Of a stretch of 39,090 bases of DNA, positions 33,684-39,090 are shown in pieces; position 1 is the stretch's first letter; the number at the start of each line of letters is the position of its first letter. Origin of the DNA: Pseudokordiimonas caeni (GTDB lineage: Bacteria > Pseudomonadota > Alphaproteobacteria > Sphingomonadales > Kordiimonadaceae); assembly GCF_026719705.1 (NCBI RefSeq), contig NZ_JAPPRR010000002.1:1-39090 (forward strand), read 5' to 3'. Under the pieces are notes generated by a model. That model made no database searches. It was not told where the DNA came from and was given only the letters and a program-made list of their open reading frames with translations. Both the position numbers and the translations under genes were made by a program.

Positions 33684-34223
33684 ATGAAGCATACCCTTTT
33701 TGCCCTGACCGCCATGATCGCCGTCGCCGCACCCGCGAGCGCCATTGAAGGCTTCAAGGCAGGCCCCGTGATCCCGGACTTCGGCCCGATTGCTGACAAT
33801 CTGAAACCCGACGTGGCGGTACCGGGGGATCAGGACTATCGCGTTTCCTTCGATATCGCGGACGCAGCCACCCCCGGCGAGAAAAGCCGACAGATCGAGA
33901 CGCTCGCCCGTTTCATCAACATGATGGTCGATGCCGGCGTGCCGAAAGAACGGCTGCATGTGGCCGCAGTGTTCCACGGCGGCGCCACGCTCGATGTCGC
34001 GAACGAGGATTTCTACAAGGCGAACAAGCAGGCGGCGAACGGCAATGCCGCTCTTATCGCCGCGCTCGTCGCGGCGGGTGCCGAGATTTATGTCTGCGGA
34101 CAAAGCGCCACGCGCTACGGCGTCTCGAACGCTGACCTGCTGCCAGGGGTGAAGATGGCCCTTTCGGCCATCACCGCACATGCGATGCTCGCCAATCAGG
34201 GCTTCCGTACCAATCCCTTCTGA
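33684..34223 (+). CDS. periplasmic DsrE/DsrF-like protein
   Basis: A 179-residue protein with AAGGAACC before its ATG. A signal peptide ends near residue 20 (PASA-IEG). The mature part follows the DsrE-like fold found in COG1416-type proteins: VSFDIADAATPGEKSRQIET, LHVAAVFHGGATLDVANEDF and IYVCGQSATRYGV with a single conserved Cys138. Cytoplasmic DsrE/TusD proteins relay sulfur on a cysteine; in the exported versions the role is unknown, although the Cys is kept. It follows secA after a terminator and converges with the antiporter gene (7 bases between stops). Confidence 0.82.
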   Translation: MKHTLFALTAMIAVAAPASAIEGFKAGPVIPDFGPIADNLKPDVAVPGDQDYRVSFDIADAATPGEKSRQIETLARFINMMVDAGVPKERLHVAAVFHGGATLDVANEDFYKANKQAANGNAALIAALVAAGAEIYVCGQSATRYGVSNADLLPGVKMALSAITAHAMLANQGFRTNPF

Positions 34224-34230
34224 CGCCGGA

Positions 34231-35976
34231 TCAGGCCGGGGCCTCGCTTTTGGGCGGGGCCGTTCCTGAAAGATCGGTCTGGCAGTGGGCATTGAGGTCC
34301 GCATAGCCGAGCGCGCGAAGATCAGCCGCACTTGCCTGTGCCTCCGCCTCCGGGATGCCAAGGGATAGCGCCACACCGACGCCGAGCTGCAGGCTGCCCT
34401 CGAACGCTTCGGGCACCGCCCGCGCGGCGCCAAGGTCCAGCAGGTGCGACGCCGCCGTCAGGCTGTGGGCGCGTATATGGACCGGCAGGCCGGGGTTGCA
34501 CATGCGGGCGTTCATGAGCGTCGCCTCGGCCGTTTCGGGGCTATCAAGCGTGATGACAAGCGCAGCCGCCTTGCCGGCCCCCACCGACACCAGCACCTCG
34601 CGCCGGCGTGCGTCGCCAAGGAAGACGTTCGCGCCCTCGGCCCGCGCCGCCGAAACATTGGCCTGATTGCCGTCGATGGCAATCCAGGGCACGCTGTGCC
34701 GGTCCAGAAGCCGGGCAACGGTGCGCCCCACACGCCCGAAGCCGGCAATCAGCACCGGCGGCGTGGCGGGACATTCTTCTTCCGTCATCACCGGGGTCGG
34801 CAGCTCACGGTCAAAGCGTTTCATCAACCGGTCGACAAGCGGCACCACGAACGGCGTGATGACGAGCGTGATGACGATCACCGAATTGAGCGTGGCCTGC
34901 ATATCGCCCGCGAGCACTGCCTGCGAGACCGCGACGGCAAAGAGCACGAAGCCGAACTCGCCTGCGCCGGAAAGAAGCGTCGCCGCCCGCGCCGCATCCG
35001 GCCAGTCGAGCCCGGCGGCGAACCGCCCGACACCAGTCATGATGACGGCCTTCACCAGCATCAGCGCGACGGCCGCCCCGAACACCAGAAGCGCGTTATC
35101 CAGAAGATGTTGCAGATCGAGGCCCATACCCACCGTCATGAAGAAAAGGCCGAGGAGCAACCCGCGATAGGGCTGGATATCGCCTTCCACCTGATGGCGA
35201 AACTCGCTTTCGGCCAGCATGATCCCGGCAAGGAAGGCACCCATCGCCATCGACAGCCCGGCGATTTCCATGAGCCACGCATAGCCGACGACAATGAGAA
35301 TCGCCGTTGCCGAAAACATCTCGGCCGAACGGCGGTTGGCAACCATCCGGAGGATGGGCCCCAGCAGATAGCGGCCTGAAAGGAGGGTAACGCCAAGGAT
35401 CGCGACCGTTTGGGCAAAGGCCAGAAGGAATGATGTGAAAGTGCCGCTTGTCTTGCCTTCCAGCATCGGCAGGAGGGCCAGAAGCGGCACCACGGCCAGA
35501 TCCTGCAACAGGAGGACGGCAAAGGCCGTGCGGCCGCGCTGGCTGTTAAGCTCGCCCCGTTCCGTCATGATCTGCAGGCCGAAGGCGGTGGACGACAGCG
35601 CGAGGCCCGACCCCGCCACCACCGAAATAGGCACCGACAGTCCGAAGAAGGCATGAAGCCCCCAGGCCAGCACGATGGTGGTGATCAGGAACTGCGCCCC
35701 GCCAACCCCGAAGACCATGCGCCGCATCACATAAAGGCGCCGTGGCTTCATCTCGATCCCGATGATGAACAGCAGAAAGATCACGCCGAACTCGGCCACG
35801 CCCGCCACCCGCGCAGGATCGGGGATCACCTTCAGCACCGACGGGCCGATCAGGAACCCGGCAAGCAGGTAGCCGATCACGGTGCCAAGCCCGAGGCGCA
35901 TCATCAGCGCCCCGCAGGCAACCGCCGCCCCGAGGATTGCCACGAGTTCAAAAACCCCGGTCGAATGATGCTCCAT
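34231..35976 (-). CDS. Kef-type cation/proton antiporter (CPA2) with TrkA-N domain
   Basis: A 581-residue inner membrane transporter. About 12 membrane segments occupy residues 5-380, with CPA2 features such as GTVIGYLLAGFLIGPSVL, FLLFIIGIEMKPRRLYVMRR, and LLLQDLAVVPLLALLPML containing the QD motif. A cytosolic Rossmann RCK/TrkA-N domain follows (about 405-520, VLIAGFGRVGRTVARLLDRH, then DARRREVLVSVGAGKAAALV). This is the KefB/KefC layout, so potassium efflux in exchange for protons is likely. No ancillary KefG/KefF oxidoreductase gene is adjacent, so gating by glutathione adducts is not assured. Confidence 0.92.
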   Translation of the reverse strand: MEHHSTGVFELVAILGAAVACGALMMRLGLGTVIGYLLAGFLIGPSVLKVIPDPARVAGVAEFGVIFLLFIIGIEMKPRRLYVMRRMVFGVGGAQFLITTIVLAWGLHAFFGLSVPISVVAGSGLALSSTAFGLQIMTERGELNSQRGRTAFAVLLLQDLAVVPLLALLPMLEGKTSGTFTSFLLAFAQTVAILGVTLLSGRYLLGPILRMVANRRSAEMFSATAILIVVGYAWLMEIAGLSMAMGAFLAGIMLAESEFRHQVEGDIQPYRGLLLGLFFMTVGMGLDLQHLLDNALLVFGAAVALMLVKAVIMTGVGRFAAGLDWPDAARAATLLSGAGEFGFVLFAVAVSQAVLAGDMQATLNSVIVITLVITPFVVPLVDRLMKRFDRELPTPVMTEEECPATPPVLIAGFGRVGRTVARLLDRHSVPWIAIDGNQANVSAARAEGANVFLGDARRREVLVSVGAGKAAALVITLDSPETAEATLMNARMCNPGLPVHIRAHSLTAASHLLDLGAARAVPEAFEGSLQLGVGVALSLGIPEAEAQASAADLRALGYADLNAHCQTDLSGTAPPKSEAPA

Positions 35977-36007
35977 ACAATGCGCCCCTGTAGTCGGCCC
36001 TCGGGCC

Positions 36008-37915
36008 TCAGTCCTTCACAACCGGCAGCCACACGGCGCTGGCTTCCTTGCCCCCCGTCGCCACGCTTTGCGTTGCTGCCTTATAGTCCCCTGCTTTCGC
36101 GTTGAAAATGTTCGGCACGAAGGTTTGAGGGTTGCGATCATACAGCGGGAACAGCGTCGATTGTACCTGCACCATGATGCGGTGACCGGGCTGGAACACA
36201 TGGTTCACGTTCGGCAGTTCGAACCTGTAGTTTTCCACCTTGCCCGGCGTCAGGGCTGCGGGCTTGTCGAAGCCATGGACATAGCGTCCCCGGAAAATCT
36301 CGATCCCCACTCCCATCTGGTAACCCGCCATCTTCGGGACCGCCGAAAACTCCTCGGGCGACACATCGATGAGCTTGACGACCCAGTCGCTGTCGGTGCC
36401 GCTGGTTGCCGCAAAAAGATCGACCTTCGGCGCACCCGCGATATGAACGGCCTCACCCAAGGGTTCGGTCACATAGGTCAGCACGTCGGGGCGACCGTCC
36501 ACAAAGCGCTGGTCGGCCACGAGCCAGGGCTTCCACTGGTCCGCGTCACCCATGTCAATCGGGCGCGGGATGAACGGCACGGGCTTCGCGGGGTCCGAGA
36601 CATATTCATCCCGGCCTGCCGCCTTCGGCTTTTCAAAGCCGAGCCCGCCACCGGCCTGCAGATAAAGCGGCGTTTCGCTGCCGCGCGGCCAAGCGTCGCT
36701 CACTTCCCAGCGGTTGGCGCCGGTGGCGTAGGTCAACACCGGTGGGGTTTTAACCTTCGGCGCGCCGTCTTTCAGGTAACGATCGAGGAAGGGTTTCATA
36801 TAGTCCCGGCGGAATTCGAGCCCGGTGTCGCCCTTGAAATCAAGCGCACCGAGGGTGCGGGCTTCATAGTTCACGCCGCTGTGTCGCCACGGGCCGATGA
36901 CCAGCGAGACCATGTCGTTCTTCTTGTCCTGCGGTTCCAGCGCCTTGTAAACGGCGGGTGCGCCGTAGCTGTCTTCCTGGTCCCACTGGCCGACAACCAG
37001 CATCGTCGGCACGGTCAGCTTGCGCTCACCGAGGATCTTGTCCACCGCCTGCAGTTTCCAGAAGTCGTCATACGCCGGATGGTTCATCATCTTTTGGGTC
37101 TGGCCGAAGGCATCAAGGCCAAAGCGCCGGGCAAAATCACCCGCCGAACCGGACTTGAGGAACAGTTCATATTCATCCCCCGTGCCCTGCGGTACCGGGC
37201 CACTGCCCTTGCGCGCCATCTGGCCGGTGAAATAGCCGAAGGAATTGAGGCGGAAGGCGCCGTTATGGAACCAGTCGTCACCGATCCAGCCATCCACCAT
37301 CGGGCTTTGCGGTACAGCCGCCTTCAGCGCCGGGTGCGGGTTCACAAGCGCCATCAGCGTGGTGAAGCCGAGGTAAGACGAGCCGGTGATGCCTACCTTG
37401 CCGTTTGTCTCGGCCACATTCTTCACCAGCCAGTCGATGGTGTCATAGGCGTCGGTCGAATGGTCGATCCCGGTATTGTTCAGCGGCCCCGTGAGCGGCC
37501 GGTTCATAACATAATCGCCTTCGGACTTATAAAGCCCGCGTACATCCTGATAGACGCGGATATAGCCGTCATTCACGAACTCGGCGTCCATCACCGTCAG
37601 GATTTCCTCGATCTTCTGGCTGGCATTCCGCCATGTCGCCTTCGAGGCGTTATAGGGCGTGCGGCTGAGCAGGATCGGCGCCCCCTCGGTGCCCTTGCGC
37701 ATCACCACGACGGTGAAAAGCTTCACCCCGTCGCGCATCGGGATCATCACCTCGCGCCGGATATAATCGGCCTCTGCGCGGACGGGGTCGTAAACCTCCA
37801 CCGTGTCCGGCGTCATCGCTTCCTGCATGAGTGCCGCCGCGTCGTCTGCGCGCACACTGCCGATGGCTGACAGGACGGCTATCAATGCGATGGGCCCGGT
37901 GATCTTCTTGTGCAT
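36008..37915 (-). CDS. secreted CocE/NonD-type alpha/beta hydrolase, alpha-amino-acid ester hydrolase-like
   Basis: A 635-residue exported hydrolase. The signal peptide ends near residue 23 (GSVRA-DD). The catalytic core has the nucleophile Ser180 in GITGSSYLGFT (GxSYxG), the likely acid in GQWDQEDSYGAP, and His345 in PWRHSGVNYEA. The C-terminal jelly-roll (about 400-630; FPLYDRNPQTFVPNIFNAKA near the end) is the X-Pro dipeptidyl-peptidase C domain. Motif contexts are closest to alpha-amino-acid ester hydrolases and glutaryl-7-ACA acylases, enzymes acting on amino-acid esters and beta-lactam side chains; the natural substrate is unknown and could be peptide-derived. Confidence 0.88.
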   Translation of the reverse strand: MHKKITGPIALIAVLSAIGSVRADDAAALMQEAMTPDTVEVYDPVRAEADYIRREVMIPMRDGVKLFTVVVMRKGTEGAPILLSRTPYNASKATWRNASQKIEEILTVMDAEFVNDGYIRVYQDVRGLYKSEGDYVMNRPLTGPLNNTGIDHSTDAYDTIDWLVKNVAETNGKVGITGSSYLGFTTLMALVNPHPALKAAVPQSPMVDGWIGDDWFHNGAFRLNSFGYFTGQMARKGSGPVPQGTGDEYELFLKSGSAGDFARRFGLDAFGQTQKMMNHPAYDDFWKLQAVDKILGERKLTVPTMLVVGQWDQEDSYGAPAVYKALEPQDKKNDMVSLVIGPWRHSGVNYEARTLGALDFKGDTGLEFRRDYMKPFLDRYLKDGAPKVKTPPVLTYATGANRWEVSDAWPRGSETPLYLQAGGGLGFEKPKAAGRDEYVSDPAKPVPFIPRPIDMGDADQWKPWLVADQRFVDGRPDVLTYVTEPLGEAVHIAGAPKVDLFAATSGTDSDWVVKLIDVSPEEFSAVPKMAGYQMGVGIEIFRGRYVHGFDKPAALTPGKVENYRFELPNVNHVFQPGHRIMVQVQSTLFPLYDRNPQTFVPNIFNAKAGDYKAATQSVATGGKEASAVWLPVVKD

Positions 37916-37931
37916 CTGTTATCCCCCTGCT

Positions 37932-37949
37932 GTCTGATTGCCGTCAGAC
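37932..37949. promoter_or_regulatory. inverted repeat upstream of the secreted hydrolase
   Basis: GTCTGA-TTGCCG-TCAGAC lies 17 bases before the hydrolase start codon, between two divergent genes. It could be an operator or a leader hairpin of the leftward transcript. A second palindrome, GGGTTAACCC (38037-38046), lies 26 bases before the start codon of the rightward gene, just after TTGACG (38026-38031). Confidence 0.35.
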
Positions 37950-38072
37950 TGTCACGCCACCCTGTCCGGGGTCAACCGGCGACGATGAATGCCATATGAA
38001 CACCCCCCTCAGCTTTCGCTCAAGCTTGACGCGTTAGGGTTAACCCATCGATCAGCGAGAGGAGCGATCCAT

Positions 38073-38876
38073 ATGAGAAACGCCCGTGCAAAAGTGACCA
38101 TCGTCCGCCGTTTCGGCATTTCGGCTGCCCTTGTCGCTGGCCTTGTGACGGCTGCGACCTACAGCGCCCGCGCTCATGACGCCCATGCACATGAAAAGGA
38201 GCCGCGCCACAGCGTCTATCCTTTCTATGTGGTGGTGAAGCTGGATGCTCGCCACGGGCGGCACGATGCACCGGCACTGGATCAGGCCCGCATGATGGAT
38301 GCCGTCGCCCGGTGGCTGCCCTCGGGCGTGCGGCTGGTTGACCCGCGAGACCGCCGGGTGCGGCCCGATATGGTCCTTGCCGTCAATGAGCGCTCGTTCG
38401 ACATGGATTTCAACGTGATGGACCGGAAACGTGCCAGCGCGCCCTATCAGAGCGGTACGTTCCTCGCCGGATGTGGCCCGCTTTACGGCGCCAGTTTCAC
38501 CCGTGTGACCGAACAGGCAACGGCACGCTACAGCTATGATGTCCGGGTCAACAACCGGTTTGCGCCCGATCATGTGGCCACCGTGCACGGCCTGCAAAGT
38601 GACCGTTTCAATTATGGCGCCGGGCTTACCGGGCATGGCGCCTGCGGGACCGTCGCCCACGCCCCGGTCCCGGCAAACTGGGTGGCTGACCTGTTTGCCC
38701 GCGACGATCTCAGCACTCGCCACGGTATGGCCGACGGCATCCGCCGGAGCGCAGCCGAGGATATGGGCCGCAAGATCGCTGGCCTGATCCGCAACGAACA
38801 GGAGCGTGTGCTGAAGGCCGAGCACGACTGGCGTGCCAACGAGCAACAGTATGCCGACGCCCGCGGCCGGCGCTGA
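38073..38876 (+). CDS. unrecognised secreted protein
   Basis: A 267-residue protein with a strong GAGAGGAGCG ribosome binding site; an in-frame ATG 28 codons earlier is unlikely. A basic N-terminus, hydrophobic core (ISAALVAGLVTAATY) and SARA-HD form a signal peptide ending near residue 34. A His-rich start of the mature protein (HDAHAHEKEPRHS) could bind metal. The rest has short recurring features (VVVKLDARHGRHD, SFDMDFNVMD, YSYDVRVNNRF) and two cysteines (AGCGPLYG and HGACGTVAH) that could form a disulfide. The C-terminal 50 residues are helical and charged. I do not recognise the family. A structured RNA-like region begins 18 bases after the stop codon. Confidence 0.7.
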   Translation: MRNARAKVTIVRRFGISAALVAGLVTAATYSARAHDAHAHEKEPRHSVYPFYVVVKLDARHGRHDAPALDQARMMDAVARWLPSGVRLVDPRDRRVRPDMVLAVNERSFDMDFNVMDRKRASAPYQSGTFLAGCGPLYGASFTRVTEQATARYSYDVRVNNRFAPDHVATVHGLQSDRFNYGAGLTGHGACGTVAHAPVPANWVADLFARDDLSTRHGMADGIRRSAAEDMGRKIAGLIRNEQERVLKAEHDWRANEQQYADARGRR

Positions 38877-38894
38877 CCCCGCCTGACAGAATTA

Positions 38895-39046
38895 TCGGAC
38901 GGCCGTCACTATGGCCCCTGTTTTGAGTAGAGGGTCGTCCGACTGCCGCCAGGGCACTTCCTAAAGTGCCCGCGGCGAAAGCCCCTCCCCGGTGTCACCA
39001 AGCTCCTCCTCGCTGGAGCCGGCACCGGGGAGCGCGGCTGAACCTT
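38895..39046 (+). ncRNA. candidate structured RNA: three consecutive strong hairpins
   Basis: Hairpin A pairs 38895-38904 with 38933-38942 (10 bp with one G-U). Hairpin B pairs GCCGC (38945-38949) with GCGGC (38972-38976) and GGGCACTT with AAGTGCCC (38952-38959 with 38964-38971), 13 bp with a two-base bulge and a CCTA loop. Hairpin C pairs 38985-38996 with 39021-39032 (12 bp, one G-U), extended outward by AGCC/GGCT (38980-38983 with 39036-39039), and carries an inner stem GCTCC/GGAGC with a pyrimidine-rich loop containing TCCTC. A terminator follows directly. I could not match it to SRP RNA, RNase P RNA, tmRNA or common riboswitch cores. It could be an sRNA, a 5' leader of the next gene, or a long 3' UTR. 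Confidence 0.45.
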
Positions 39047-39077
39047 CCGGCCCGATTGGCTCTCGGGCCGGCTTTTT
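39047..39077 (+). terminator. intrinsic terminator closing the hairpin array
   Basis: CCGGCCCGA (39047-39055) pairs perfectly with TCGGGCCGG (39063-39071), 7-base loop, then CTTTTT. It would end transcription either of the preceding secreted-protein gene or of an independent RNA. Confidence 0.9.
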
Positions 39078-39090
39078 GTTTTCTTCGAAG

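Noticed and set aside
38895-39046. Right-end hairpins as SRP RNA, RNase P RNA, tmRNA or a cobalamin, TPP or glycine riboswitch
   Set aside because: The hallmark conserved strings of these RNAs (for example the GGAAGG tetraloop region of SRP RNA, the GAAAGTCCGGGC of RNase P, the B12 box) are not present.

Overview
The window is a GC-rich chromosomal segment of an alphaproteobacterium. The evidence is the syntenic run rodZ-like, ispG, hisS, prfA, prmC, DUF4167 and clpB on one strand, the comF, grxC, nitrilase, DUF1178 set facing ubiG, a DUF4167 protein (essentially an alphaproteobacterial family), and a large Sphingomonad/Caulobacter/Kordiimonas-style TonB receptor next to an AspH-type hydroxylase. 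I cannot fix the genus; a Kordiimonas-like lineage is only a guess. I see no tRNA, rRNA, IS element, prophage, CRISPR array or integron, so most of the window is core genome with small accessory insertions. Layout: 1-560 holds the possible 5' end of a leftward gene with a consensus promoter and an AT-rich leader. 561-2633 holds a membrane-anchored M23 cell-wall peptidase and a small exported protein. 2899-8538 is the most accessory-looking block: a 993-residue TonB-dependent receptor with codon use typical of very high expression, a strong terminator, then a divergent pair coding for a sulfotransferase-like P-loop protein and a TPR-aspartyl/asparaginyl beta-hydroxylase. 8553-9584 is a PAS plus degenerate receiver protein. 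9751-18871 is a leftward housekeeping block: clpB behind a sigma32-like promoter, DUF4167, prmC/prfA (translation termination), hisS, ispG (isoprenoids) and a RodZ-like membrane HTH protein. 19145-23806 is a leftward lysC, nitronate monooxygenase-like, ptsP run linking aspartate-family amino acid synthesis and nitrogen PTS signalling. 24014-28666 holds ubiG, the leftward comF-grxC-nitrilase-DUF1178 operon, an NDUFAF5/BioC-like methyltransferase and a MutT-type Nudix enzyme. 28807-30620 holds an isolated Flp pilin, a small unknown protein and argJ. 30890-34223 holds secA and a periplasmic DsrE-like protein. 34231-38876 holds a Kef-type cation/proton antiporter with a TrkA-N domain, a secreted CocE/alpha-amino-acid ester hydrolase, and an unrecognised secreted protein. 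The last 200 bases contain four consecutive strong hairpins ending in a classical intrinsic terminator, which looks like an independent structured RNA or a leader. Points most worth following up: this right-end RNA-like element; a perfect 14-bp inverted repeat whose one arm is the start codon region of the small gene at 29032-29268; the receptor/sulfotransferase-like/AspH locus; and the sigma32-like promoter flanked by a palindrome upstream of clpB. All functions are read from sequence alone, with no database search.
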